From positions 1 to 64,000 of the forward strand of contig NZ_CABFPH010000019.1 of assembly GCF_902141845.1 (NCBI RefSeq): a stretch of DNA of 64,000 bases. Direction: 5' to 3'. Shown here one piece after another: positions 45,639 to 54,050 of this stretch. A model generated the notes under the pieces. It saw only the letters and a program-made list of their open reading frames with translations. It ran no database searches and was not told the DNA's origin. Made by a program: the position numbers and the translations under genes. Source of the DNA: Methylobacterium symbioticum (GTDB lineage: Bacteria; Pseudomonadota; Alphaproteobacteria; Rhizobiales; Beijerinckiaceae). Every line of letters starts with the position of its first letter. Position 1 is the first letter of the stretch.

Positions 45639-46208
45639 GTGGACAGAGCTGGTCTTCTTAAGGCGATAGCCAACACCGGCTACAACGTAGGGTTCGGCGC
45701 GAAGAAGCATTTTGCAACCTTCGATCTTGTCGAGAAAGTGCCGGGTTGGATCGGCTTCATATCAAGCGCGGTCGGAATATTTGCGCTGGTTTGGGAGCCC
45801 CTCTCCGCAAAGGTACCCTCAGCGTGCTTGGCCGTGCTTGGACTGTGCAACGTCTATATCGCAGCCTATCGAAGTAAAGAATATGATGAGGTTGGCCGGA
45901 AGCTGACCCAAATTTACAACCAGCTTCGAGATTTATATTATGAAGTCCAAGGTGGTTCTGACGTGGAGCAAAGCCACGCTCGCCTCGCAGAACTCGAGAG
46001 CAGTTTCTATGCTGCATCAATCAGCAAGCAGATACTCTTTTCCGATTGGTTCACACACTACAAGTTTTTCGCACAGCAAGAGAGAGCATGGATTAACGAG
46101 CAGCGAAAATTTACTTGGAAGGATATGGTGCCTCTTTCGCTGAGAATCGCTCTTGTAATTTTTTCTTTGGCTCTGCCTGCCGGGTTGTACCTCTTGGCGC
46201 ACAAATAG
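45639..46208 (+). CDS. SLATT-domain membrane effector of the CBASS-like pair
   Basis: A 189-residue protein from GTG 45639, 9 bp after the nucleotidyltransferase stop, with an AGGA ribosome-binding site that overlaps that stop. Two hydrophobic helices (WIGFISSAVGIFALVW and ACLAVLGLCNVYIAAY) lie early, followed by a helical cytosolic region and a C-terminal hydrophobic segment (IALVIFSLALPAGLYLL). This layout fits the SLATT (two-transmembrane) effectors coupled to SMODS enzymes, which are thought to open pores when the cyclic nucleotide appears. It looks intact although its enzyme is disrupted. Confidence 0.78.
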   Translation: MDRAGLLKAIANTGYNVGFGAKKHFATFDLVEKVPGWIGFISSAVGIFALVWEPLSAKVPSACLAVLGLCNVYIAAYRSKEYDEVGRKLTQIYNQLRDLYYEVQGGSDVEQSHARLAELESSFYAASISKQILFSDWFTHYKFFAQQERAWINEQRKFTWKDMVPLSLRIALVIFSLALPAGLYLLAHK

Positions 46209-46598
46209 TCACGTCGCTTTCTTCACTTAATTCGGGCAGTTCGGTTGGAATCTTATTGTCCACCGTGATCTACAATCTATTCTATATACTGTCAGAGGCC
46301 ATTCGAAACGGACTTTCTCAAGTAAGCTATTCATAGAGAGCCGGCGCTGTGGAATGCCCCGAGGTGGACGTCGTGAGGGTCCGTATCAGGTCCAGAGCGG
46401 CGGTTCGGCGCCTGCCGACGGAAGGTCGGCTTACGGCGCTTTGCGGATCCGCCGCCGATTTCTACAGGCTGTGGAGCGCTTAAAACCGAGCGTTGACCAG
46501 GGTCCAATCCGATGGTCCATTTCCTAGGTCCGATGCCGCTCAAGACGGGTGATCGGGGGCTTAACCCCTTGATGTCGTACCCCTTCGGTTTTGGCTGA
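46209..46598. other. Tail of the main element, no gene seen
   Basis: Between the SLATT gene and the second att copy I see no supported gene. The first 120 bp are AT-rich and resemble the preceding defence genes; the rest is GC-rich and looks like the old edge of the element. Confidence 0.5.
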
Positions 46599-46619
46599 GA
46601 ATCCTGGCGCCCCAGCCAA
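46599..46619 (+). repeat. Attachment-site copy 2 (right end of the main element)
   Basis: These 21 bp match tRNA-Gln positions 8910-8930 without mismatch, while the flanking bases differ on both sides. The copy lies 37.7 kb from the tRNA, directly beyond the defence genes, and is the expected right end created by the integrase. Confidence 0.88.
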
Positions 46620-46671
46620 GCCTCCTAAGTCTCTGATCTCGCTCGTATCTCCCCTCACGACGCTTGGATAG

Positions 46672-46935
46672 CGCTGAACCCGATCCTTGCCCACCCGCCA
46701 TCCGGCCGCCTGCAGCAGCGCGGTGACGCGGCGGTCGCCGTAGCGCCCGGACTCGGACGCCAGACTGATGATGGCGCGGGTCAGCACATCCTTATCGGCC
46801 GGCACGGTGGGCACGTAGCGCTGTGGGCCCCGATGCTGGCCGACGATCCGACAGGCGTGACGTTCCGAGAGGCCGTACTTCTTCCGGATGTCGTCGACCG
46901 CCTGCCGGCGTCGCTCGGGGGCTACAAGTTTCCGG
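46672..46935 (-). pseudogene. IS3-family transposase OrfB remnant
   Basis: The N-terminal about 85 codons of an IS3 OrfB (RRRQAVDDIRKKYGLSERHACRIVGQ, then SGRYGDRRVTALLQAAGWRV). The sequence breaks off near 46672 before the integrase core, so the element is dead. It abuts the second att copy, so the truncation may date from the integration or a later deletion. Confidence 0.82.
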
Positions 46936-47161
46936 AGGCGATGTCCGCCAGCACCTGCTTCTCCAGAGACAGGTCTGCCACGAGCCGCCGCAGCCGGACG
47001 TTCTCGCGCTCCAGGTCTTTCATCTTCCGAGCCTGATCGACTTGGAGGCCGCCGTACGCCTTGCACGCCAGCGCCAAGCTCTTGCCCCGCGCTGTCTGCA
47101 CTTCGATCTGGCGCAGCTTCAGCTCCACCTGCTCCGCGCTCGTCTTCTGACCTCGCCGCAT
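46922..47161 (-). CDS. IS3-family transposase OrfA
   Basis: A 79-residue protein with the helix-turn-helix of IS3 OrfA (SAEQVELKLRQIEVQ, then GKSLALACKAYG) and the leucine-zipper-like end (MKDLERENVRLRRLVADLSLEKQVL). It is complete, but its OrfB partner is truncated, so transposition is not expected. The outer end of the insertion lies near 47200. Confidence 0.85.
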   Translation of the reverse strand: MRRGQKTSAEQVELKLRQIEVQTARGKSLALACKAYGGLQVDQARKMKDLERENVRLRRLVADLSLEKQVLADIASGNL

Positions 47162-47332
47162 CTCCGACTCCTTCCGTCCTGGCTGATCCTCTCAATCAGC
47201 TCGGTCCAAAGCCAGCCGGTCAGGTCGCTCGACCCTCTCAGACTCTTCGCGCCGACACCATTGGCACGGAATATTCGGCTTGGCGGCCGCAACTTTCAAA
47301 TATCCTACGACATCAAAGCAGGGCGCCCCTCG

Positions 47333-47890
47333 CTATGAAGTAGTATTGCCTGACATTTGCGTGTCCTTGCGGTCTTGGTCCCGCACTAGCCAGTGCACGG
47401 CCCCGAGGGCAATGACGGCGGCTGCCAATCCGATGATGGTCAGGGGCTCGGTCTTGCTTGCATCCAGGATGATGAACTTGCGAGCGAGCGCCAGCAGGGC
47501 GATCAGGATGACGGTGCGCAGTTGGATGATGCTCTCCTGACGGTGCAGCACGCTCAGGATCGAGTGGTTGAACTCCAGGGCAATCAGCACCGTGAAGATC
47601 ATTCCGAACACGGCCTGGAACACGCTGTGCTCGGCCGGGTCGAGTAAGCCGAAGATGACGAGGAGCACCACGCGGAAGCAGAGATTGATTACGGCCGCGA
47701 CGATGATCAGCCCGATGAGGCCGGTCAGCACCACGACGACGACTTCCTCGAAGCGCTCGTAGAGGCTCAGGCCTGGCCAAGCCTTGCGCGTGTCCCGCAG
47801 CGTGTCTGCCGCAGCCGAGACGTGCCGGGAGAAGAATGCTGGGCCCTTATTCCGCTGCGCTTCGGTCGCTTCGATCCTGGGTTCATCCAC
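47333..47890 (-). CDS. PsiE-family membrane protein
   Basis: A protein of about 185 residues with four hydrophobic helices (VVVVVLTGLIGLIIVAAVI, VFGMIFTVLIALEFNHSIL, TVILIALLALARKFIIL, IIGLAAAVIALGAVHWLV). The middle motif ALEFNHSIL and the loop ARKFIILD match PsiE (phosphate-starvation-inducible) proteins. PsiE genes are also carried by transmissible heat-resistance loci, which suits the Hsp20 genes nearby. The GTG at 47890 has a GGAG ribosome-binding site; a TTG at 47917 would add nine residues. Confidence 0.8.
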   Translation of the reverse strand: MDEPRIEATEAQRNKGPAFFSRHVSAAADTLRDTRKAWPGLSLYERFEEVVVVVLTGLIGLIIVAAVINLCFRVVLLVIFGLLDPAEHSVFQAVFGMIFTVLIALEFNHSILSVLHRQESIIQLRTVILIALLALARKFIILDASKTEPLTIIGLAAAVIALGAVHWLVRDQDRKDTQMSGNTTS

Positions 47891-47939
47891 TTTTCCGGCT
47901 CCCACCTGCTCCTGCAACGCTCAGGGCCTTCCGTTCGCG

Positions 47940-48236
47940 CTACGCCGGGCTTCGCCCACACGCCTCTTGCCGCCAGATGGAGGCTTCTGGGGCCTGTGCG
48001 TGCCAGCCCTGTGGATCCGATGTCGTCTCGGGGCCGGTCGCCGTCTCATTGCCCCTCCGAGAAAGCTTCGGCTTGCCGTCGGCGTCCAGCAAGCGAAGAA
48101 GGTGCACCGGCCCATAGTATGCCCCCTCGCGAAGCCGCGGGTAGCGGAGGTCGAGCAGTCCCTGGAAGGCCAGGGGTGCCGACATGACGATCAGCCCCCC
48201 CGCGGCGATGCTCGCGAGCACGAAGCTGGTCAGCAT
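47940..48236 (-). CDS. Small membrane-anchored protein (unknown)
   Basis: 98 residues from ATG 48236, overlapping the end of the upstream SPW-like gene by 7 bp. One hydrophobic helix (MLTSFVLASIAAGGLIVM) is followed by a soluble part (LRYPRLREGAYYGPVHLL, then a polar tail). No family is recognised. Overlap and helix support a real gene, but the polar tail could be noise. Confidence 0.45.
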   Translation of the reverse strand: MLTSFVLASIAAGGLIVMSAPLAFQGLLDLRYPRLREGAYYGPVHLLRLLDADGKPKLSRRGNETATGPETTSDPQGWHAQAPEASIWRQEACGRSPA

Positions 48237-48622
48237 GGCTGCGCTGCCCGGCACGAATGATCATGAGGCGATATCCGGCGAGCCTTGCCTCTCCTGAGTC
48301 CCGCTGCCGCGAGTACGACAGCTGCTGCCCCAACGACTACGTGCGCACAGCTCGTTGCTGACCGGCCGCCCCAAGCGAAAAGCCAGGGCGCCGCCAGAAG
48401 CCAGGCACCCACGACGGCTTGGCCCCGTGCCTTCCAGGCGCGAAAGGCTATGGCGGCCGAGAAGCCCAGCCGTATCACCAAGGCGCCTCCGAACACCCTG
48501 TTCCAGACCACCAGCGCATCGACAGCCTCATTAAGTACCCACGGCGTCGTGGTCAGCATAAGCCCCAGACACCCGCTAAACATGCTGGACGCGGCGCGTC
48601 GTTCCTGCCGATTTTCTTCCAC
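48230..48622 (-). CDS. SPW-repeat-like membrane protein
   Basis: A 130-residue protein starting at a GTG with a strong AAGGAGGG ribosome-binding site. Four hydrophobic segments carry two APW/TPW-type motifs (LMLTTTPWVLNEA and GAWLLAAPWLFAW), the pattern of SPW-repeat proteins. Function unknown. It lies in the same direction as the other stress-segment genes and overlaps the next gene. Confidence 0.65.
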   Translation of the reverse strand: MEENRQERRAASSMFSGCLGLMLTTTPWVLNEAVDALVVWNRVFGGALVIRLGFSAAIAFRAWKARGQAVVGAWLLAAPWLFAWGGRSATSCAHVVVGAAAVVLAAAGLRRGKARRISPHDHSCRAAQPC

Positions 48623-48732
48623 TCTGACCCTCCTTCTGTGAAGGGAAGGTCGACGAAGACTGGTCTAACCATCCGCGCAGGTCCAGGCGGCACCTGCGAC
48701 TTCCCTCAGCGGATCTTCCTGAGCACCCAGGC

Positions 48733-49482
48733 TCAGGCAGCTAGTTCCGCCACCTCGTACAGGCGCGGAGCGCACGCGGCCGGCGCGAATGGCTTAGGCC
48801 GCCACTGCTCTTCAAGGCACAGCAGGGCAGCCTTGACCTCGTCGAGACGAGAAGGCTCGCCCTCCGGCATGCCCTCGGCAGAGGCCAATTCCTTGAGGTA
48901 CTCGTCCCATGCCCATCGACGTAGGATCTCGCGCTTGCACCCGTTCATCAGCCGCGGGTGATTCAGGACATCTCGCGGCGTCGCGAAGACAGCGGCCGGG
49001 TTCACCAGGGCGCGCTCCAGATCCGGCAGGCCTCCTCTCTCATGCGATCCCTCGACCTGGGCATCCACAGCCTGCCGCCGAGGCGCAGCCTTGATCGCCC
49101 GCCCACTGGGAGGAGCAGGACGCCTGTTCCACTGCCACGGCGGCACAAGGGTCACCGAAGCCGGCCGTGCGGGTTCCGGCTCGATGCCGTAGTCCAGCCC
49201 CTGGCGCTCCGCGTAGGCGATGGCCTCCGCCCGGGTGGCGAAGGTGAGCCGAACCTCGGTTGCCAGCGTATCGCTGCCGCCTGTCCAGCCCATCAAGTCA
49301 TCGATCTCAGGCGGTGTGCTGCGTTCGAAGACGAGGATCCACTCGTCCGCGTGAGCGCGGCCCGCTGTTCCGACGGGCCGCCCACGACGCCGGATGACGG
49401 CTCGCCTACCGGCGAGCCATGGCGGCGCCACGACCGATGCCGGCGGATTGTTATGTCCGATGCCAATCACATGATCCTGCAT
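48733..49482 (-). CDS. NDUFS4-like (ETC complex I subunit) domain protein with an extra C-terminal domain
   Basis: A 249-residue protein (ATG 49482, GGAGG ribosome-binding site). It opens with IGIGHNNPP. Residues about 30-120 match the NDUFS4-like fold (DEWILVFERSTPPEIDDLMGWTGGSD, then VRLTFATRAEAIAYAERQG). The C-terminal domain (VFATPRDVLNHPRLMNGCKREILRRWAWDEY) also occurs in the 133-residue protein at 49874-50275. True complex I subunits are core genes; this copy sits with heat-shock genes and is likely an accessory stress protein. Confidence 0.68.
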   Translation of the reverse strand: MQDHVIGIGHNNPPASVVAPPWLAGRRAVIRRRGRPVGTAGRAHADEWILVFERSTPPEIDDLMGWTGGSDTLATEVRLTFATRAEAIAYAERQGLDYGIEPEPARPASVTLVPPWQWNRRPAPPSGRAIKAAPRRQAVDAQVEGSHERGGLPDLERALVNPAAVFATPRDVLNHPRLMNGCKREILRRWAWDEYLKELASAEGMPEGEPSRLDEVKAALLCLEEQWRPKPFAPAACAPRLYEVAELAA

Positions 49483-49513
49483 GGTTGCCTCCAAATCCGA
49501 TGGGTCGATCAAG

Positions 49514-49858
49514 TCAGGTGCCGAAGAGCCCGAGGCGCGCGGCGGTCTGCACGCAGAAGCTCGTCGCAAATGAGAGCAGCGCGCCGTCCCAGGCGGTCGA
49601 ATGCCTAGGTCCGAAGGGTGGGCCAGCGGTCATGAGCGCCACGCCGAGCCAGACGAAGCCTGCGAGGTTGAGCAGCGCGGCCAGGGCCCAGGGAGCGACT
49701 GCGGCTGGCAGGAATGCTGCAACGCCAACGCACAGGGCGGTGGACATGAGACAGTCCGTGAGCACCATCTGGTTTGCGCTTGGCCGCGGCTCGATCTGCG
49801 GCGGGAACCGCAGCCTGGGTAAGCGCCAGGACCCGCGCTTCAGGTGGAAAGTCGCCAT
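49514..49858 (-). CDS. Small membrane protein (unknown)
   Basis: A 114-residue protein with a basic start (MATFHLKRGSWRLPRLRF) and two or three hydrophobic segments (LMSTALCVGVAAFLPAAVAPWALAALL in part, then LAGFVWLGVALM, then a weaker one near LLSFATSFCVQTAA). A GGGAGGG ribosome-binding site precedes the ATG. No family recognised. It lies between the NDUFS4-like gene and the 133-residue gene, same strand. Confidence 0.6.
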   Translation of the reverse strand: MATFHLKRGSWRLPRLRFPPQIEPRPSANQMVLTDCLMSTALCVGVAAFLPAAVAPWALAALLNLAGFVWLGVALMTAGPPFGPRHSTAWDGALLSFATSFCVQTAARLGLFGT

Positions 49859-49873
49859 CCGGCCCTCCCGATG

Positions 49874-50275
49874 TCAGTTCGGACGGGGCTGGGAGGCTGG
49901 CCCTGCGTGGGGCGAGCGGCGCGCAAAGGCGAGGGGGCGCCGGCGGGGCGTCTCGTCCGTCGATCGCGTCAATTCATCCCCGTCGAGTGCCTGCAGCGCA
50001 GCCAGCACCTCGTCGAGCGGCACCGGTTCCGCGCGGCAGCCCGGCAGGCAGCGCAGCGTCGGGCAAGACTCGACCGCCCGGGCGTCAGACGCCCATGAGG
50101 CTAGGATCGTCCGCTTCTCGGCCGTCGATAGGCTCGGATAGGCCAGAACCTCGCGTGGGTGCCGGAACACGTCGCCCGGCGCGATGAATGCCTCGAACGG
50201 ATCCACGGCCGACGCTCTGAGCGTGGCAGTGGCCATGGGGCCGAGGCGTTCGATGGTTGTCTCGATCTGCTGCAT
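49874..50275 (-). CDS. Unknown protein sharing a domain with the NDUFS4-like gene
   Basis: A 133-residue protein (ATG 50275, GGAGG ribosome-binding site). Its centre (DVFRHPREVLAYPSLSTAEKRTILASWASD, split here across residues about 35-65) aligns with the C-terminal domain of the NDUFS4-like protein: both have a P-R-x-V-L, a KR-x-IL and a W-A-x-D in the same order, then a DEV segment. It is next to the Hsp20 genes. Function unknown. Confidence 0.62.
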   Translation of the reverse strand: MQQIETTIERLGPMATATLRASAVDPFEAFIAPGDVFRHPREVLAYPSLSTAEKRTILASWASDARAVESCPTLRCLPGCRAEPVPLDEVLAALQALDGDELTRSTDETPRRRPLAFARRSPHAGPASQPRPN

Positions 50276-50392
50276 GTGACCCTCCTCGGTTGAGCAAAGG
50301 TTCAGCAGCCGGCGCGACCCGCAGGTCCGCGCCGGCCGCCATGTCATGCGTTCAGTTGTTCCTCTCACTCTCTGTTCGAGGGAGGCTTCCGA

Positions 50393-50917
50393 TCAGTGCG
50401 CCGTCGTTTGCGGCGTGCCGCCATTGATCGCGATGCGGCGGCCGCGCTCCGGCGCCTGGGCCGCGCGGGGCAGCGTCACGGTGAGCACCCCGTTCTTGAA
50501 GGAAGCCTCAGCCTTGTCCTCCTCGACCGCGAACGGCAGGGCCAGAACGCGCTCGAAGCGGCCGTAGGAGCGTTCTGTGTAGCCGCGCTCCTTGTCCGTC
50601 GTCTCGGCCCGCTTCTCGCCCCGCAGCGTCAGGACGCCATCGTCAATCGTGAGTTCGACGTCCTTCTCGTCGAGACCCGGCAGCTCGGCCGAGACACGCA
50701 ACCCCTGGTCGGTCTCCACCATCTCGACGCTTGGCCAGCCAAGGCCGCGCATCGCCGGCGAGAGCGCTCCGCTGCCGAGGCCGCTGAACACGTCGTCGAA
50801 CAGGCGGTTCATCTCGCGGTGAAGCGTCAGAAACGGGCTCACGGGCTCGTCCCGCATCCGGTTCGGCACGGGAGTGTTCGCGCTGCGGCTCCAGGGGATC
50901 AAATCTCTCACACTCAT
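50393..50917 (-). CDS. Small heat-shock protein Hsp20
   Basis: A 174-residue alpha-crystallin-type chaperone starting MSVRDLIPWSRSAN. The crystallin domain spans about residues 65-160 (VEMVETDQGLRVSAELPGL, VLTLRGEKRAE, then FKNGVLTVTLPRA), with the GVL motif near the end. It binds unfolding proteins under heat or oxidative stress. It is downstream of a second Hsp20 gene in the same direction. Confidence 0.93.
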   Translation of the reverse strand: MSVRDLIPWSRSANTPVPNRMRDEPVSPFLTLHREMNRLFDDVFSGLGSGALSPAMRGLGWPSVEMVETDQGLRVSAELPGLDEKDVELTIDDGVLTLRGEKRAETTDKERGYTERSYGRFERVLALPFAVEEDKAEASFKNGVLTVTLPRAAQAPERGRRIAINGGTPQTTAH

Positions 50918-51009
50918 GGCTCTCGTCTCCATCAGCATGGTTGAATGCATGAGGCCTCCCGCGCGGGTCGGTGGGCCCGCGCGAGATACATGTCGTTCCT
51001 TGCCAGGGT

Positions 51010-51495
51010 TCAGGCGGCCTTATTCACCTCGCCCTCGATCTGGGTCGGGGCGTTGTCTTGCCCGACGGCGGCCTGTGTGCCGCCGATGGCGATGCGGCGG
51101 GGTTTCAGGGCCTCCGGCACCTCGCGCTTGAGATCCACGGTGAGCAGACCGTTCTCCAGGGCGGCCCCCGTGACCTTCACGTGCTCAGCCAGGTTGAAGG
51201 TCTGGCGGAAGGTGCGGGCGGCGATGCCGCGATGCAGGTACTGCCGCTCACCCTCCTGGCCCTTCTTGTGACCGGAGATGAGAAGCGCGGTGTCGTGCTG
51301 GGTGAGTTCGATCTCGTCCGGCGTGAAGCCGGCGACCGCCATGGTGATGCGGTACTCGTCCTCAGCCACCTTCTCGATGTTGTAGGGTGGCCAGGCGGCT
51401 GACGCTTCGGGCCGTTCGGCCTGCGTGAGAAGATCGAAGACGCGGTCAAACCCGACCGAGGAACGGAATAGGGGCGCAACGTCGTAGGTCCTCAT
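51010..51495 (-). CDS. Small heat-shock protein Hsp20 (IbpA-like)
   Basis: A 161-residue chaperone starting MRTYDVAPLFRSSVGFDRVF, the IbpA-type N-terminus. The crystallin domain (YNIEKVAEDEYRITMAVAGF, LISGHKKGQ, then LENGLLTVDLKREV) ends with a KPRRIAI tail. ATG 51495 has a GGAGG ribosome-binding site 8 bp upstream. It is first in the Hsp20 pair and of a different subclass from the second, which suggests hetero-oligomers or a division of labour. Confidence 0.93.
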   Translation of the reverse strand: MRTYDVAPLFRSSVGFDRVFDLLTQAERPEASAAWPPYNIEKVAEDEYRITMAVAGFTPDEIELTQHDTALLISGHKKGQEGERQYLHRGIAARTFRQTFNLAEHVKVTGAALENGLLTVDLKREVPEALKPRRIAIGGTQAAVGQDNAPTQIEGEVNKAA

Positions 51496-53015
51496 AACCA
51501 CATCCTCCGATGAGCAACGTGACTACAAGGGACGCCGGACACCGGGTGGCCGGCGCCCATGGGGCGAGCCCATCTCGGGCCTCGCACGCGCGTAACGTGG
51601 CACTCCGCGCCAGGTTCCAAGAGCTGTGATGAAATTTTTTAGCTCGCCTCGAACGATTGGTCGGATGGCGCGGGCGCTGGCATGTTGAGGGCCGAGCACC
51701 GCTGCCATGCCAGCGGCGCGAGAGGCTCCGCGACGTTCGGGAATCACCGCCTCGGCCCGCTGAGGCCTACCTTGATTCCGACCTCGCAGGCCGCCAGCAG
51801 CATCTCCAGCAGCGCCCCGGCCAGGGTGGATGCGATAGCCCCGCGACCACCGCGGACTCATCCAAACGCTACAATCCGAGGTTTACAGGGCAGCCGCTCC
51901 GTTTCGAGACGATCGGCGGGATGGGCTCGTCGATGGTGATCGCGGCCGAGGAGGTGGCAGGGCATGGCGACGTGCCGCTGATGGCTTCCGCCCGCCGCGT
52001 CCTAGGCGTGCTGTATGAGGATGGATGAGAACTCCATCGGCATTGGAGCCGGATTGCGATGCTCGCTGCGCTGCGCCTGTCGCTATGGGCTATCGCTGTG
52101 AGGCGCGGAGGTGGCATACGGAAGAGCCGCGTCGCAGGCACGACACGAGCGGCATCAAAGACTTCGTGAGGCTTTCGGCGCTGGCCGAGTATTCTGGCGC
52201 CCCAGCCAATCTTCAGATCTATAGTTATTTTCAGGGACTTAGCTTACTCAAGAGCGCTTCCCTGACCTGCGGGCCGTGACATCTCGAACGATCCCAGGTT
52301 CGCGCACATCGTTCCGCTCGTCTACCCGTGCGCCTAGCTCACTGGTGCATGTCAGCCTGCTGCTGCTCATGGTCGAACCGGAACACGCAAGCGCGGCGAT
52401 CCCCCCGATCTGTTCGAGCAGGCTGATTGGCAAGATTGCTTTCCGGATCGTGTGGCCTGCTTGGGTATGCGGGAGTTGCGCAGCCAGATTCAGACTAAAG
52501 CCACGCCAAATTCGGCAAAAATCTCTGCTTATCTCGAGAATTCAGCAGTATGACCACCGAGATAGAGTCGACGATGCTCGAAATCAGTCCGTATTTCGAC
52601 ATCACTCAGCAGTCTACAAGCGCCAGTTGCCCTTCGCTCACGCAAAGATTTTTTTTCGCACTGGATGCACGTCCAGCAAGACTCCTGACCACGGTCCGGG
52701 CTTCCGCCCCGGTTCCGGGCGGGCAGTGAAGGCCTCAAAAGGTCGACGCAGGGCGTGATCGGCTATGATGGCGAGGCCGCCCTCGGCGATATGAGGCTGA
52801 GAGCGCGACGTCGTCATACCACCCAGCTGTGACGCTCGAGTCTCGTCGGCGGCAACCGGACGCGCGCTGTCGGTTGGCGCCTCGCTTCAAGGTGCCGAAG
52901 CGCGCCCAACAAGCCAATGCGGTTGACGTGCCTGATTTACATCAGACAGCAATCGAGATCCATTTACCGATCATATAGATCTGAGATAACCAAAAAAGCC
53001 CTCGCGTGAGTCCCT
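51496..53015. other. Island edge: 1.5 kb of decayed sequence, no supported gene
   Basis: Short frames exist on both strands but none has a recognisable domain or start site. The stretch contains the third att copy (52194-52209). From about 52500 to 53000 it is AT-richer than the neighbouring genes. Core genes resume at 53016. Confidence 0.5.
52194..52209 (+). repeat. Attachment-site copy 3 (outer island edge)
   Basis: CTGGCGCCCCAGCCAA matches the last 16 bp of the att core exactly; the five bases before it differ at two places. It lies 5.6 kb beyond copy 2 and just before core genes, consistent with an older integration at the same tRNA. Confidence 0.78.
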
Positions 53016-54050
53016 TCAGTACTGGCCACATGATTGGCCATACACGCCATCGATCAAATTCAGGCTGAGCAGGAACTCCGAGGTGAAGTGCGTGCGCACC
53101 ACCGGTTCGAGAGTCGGTGCGCTGAACGGAAGCGCGGCCTCCGCGCGTCGCGCCGCGACCGCCTCCTCCAGGGAGACGGCCGTGAAACGGAAGCGCGATC
53201 CGGGCCGCATCTGCGCCAGACGGCCGAGATCGGGGCCGATCACCGTCGCGATCTTCGGATAGCCCCCGGTCGGCTGGCGGTCGGCCATCAGCACGATCGG
53301 GCGCCCGTCACCGGGCACCTGGATCGCACCCATGGCGATCCCGTCGGACACGATGTCATGGCCCTTGGCATGCCGCACGGCCGGCCCGTCGAGGAAGCAG
53401 GCCATGCGGTCGTTGCGGGTCGAGACCGTCCAGGAGGTCGCGAGAAAGGCGGCCAGCGCCTCGGCGTCGAAGTAATCCGCCTGCGGGCCGAGGAGGATCC
53501 GGACCCTGTCGAGGTCGCGGTCGAGCCAGGGCGCCGCGATCCGGCTCGGCGGCAGGGCCGTGATCGGGCGGGGCCGGACCGGCAGGCCGTCGCCCGCCTG
53601 CAGCGCCCGGCCGTCGAGGCCACCGATCCCGGAGCGGCTATGCGTGGCCGTGGAGCCGAGGACGGGCGGGACGGCGAGGTCGCCCGCCACGGCGAGGTAG
53701 CACCACGCGCCGGCGGCGCCCGCCCGCACCTTCAGCACTGCGCCGGGTTCCAGGGTCAGCGCCACGTTCGGGACGAGGGCCTGGCCGCCGAGGCTTACCG
53801 CGAAGGCGCCGCCCGCGACCGCGACGGTCAGGGGCGCCCCCTCGGCCGTGACCTCGATCCCGCCGAGCGAGACCTCGATGGCTGTGACCTCCGGACCCGA
53901 TCCGACCGCACCGTTGGCCGTCGCATGCGCGAGGCGGTCCATCGGACCCGCGGCGGTGATGCCGTAGCGCAGGTATCCCTGCCGGCCCCCATCCTGAAGC
54001 GTCGTGCCCGGACCGACCGAGAGGATCCGCAGAACCGCCGTCCCGGACAT
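53016..54050 (-). CDS. pxpC: 5-oxoprolinase subunit PxpC (biotin-dependent carboxyltransferase-like)
   Basis: A 344-residue protein starting MSGTAVLRILSVGPG, with TTLQDGGRQGYLRYGI, GPMDRLAHATAN and, near the C-terminus, ADRQPTGGYPKIATVI, all signatures of the KipA/PxpC family. With PxpA and PxpB it opens 5-oxoproline to glutamate using ATP. Its ATG overlaps the pxpB stop (ATGA), so the two are coupled. Confidence 0.92.
   Translation of the reverse strand: MSGTAVLRILSVGPGTTLQDGGRQGYLRYGITAAGPMDRLAHATANGAVGSGPEVTAIEVSLGGIEVTAEGAPLTVAVAGGAFAVSLGGQALVPNVALTLEPGAVLKVRAGAAGAWCYLAVAGDLAVPPVLGSTATHSRSGIGGLDGRALQAGDGLPVRPRPITALPPSRIAAPWLDRDLDRVRILLGPQADYFDAEALAAFLATSWTVSTRNDRMACFLDGPAVRHAKGHDIVSDGIAMGAIQVPGDGRPIVLMADRQPTGGYPKIATVIGPDLGRLAQMRPGSRFRFTAVSLEEAVAARRAEAALPFSAPTLEPVVRTHFTSEFLLSLNLIDGVYGQSCGQY

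Noticed and set aside
47333..51495. Complete locus of heat resistance
   Set aside because: Only Hsp20 and PsiE are shared; ClpK, FtsH, YfdX, thioredoxin and DegP-like genes are missing.
9050..52209. Self-transmissible integrative conjugative element
   Set aside because: A relaxase is present but no VirB/TraG-type secretion or coupling-protein genes are visible, so only mobilisation by a helper is supported.
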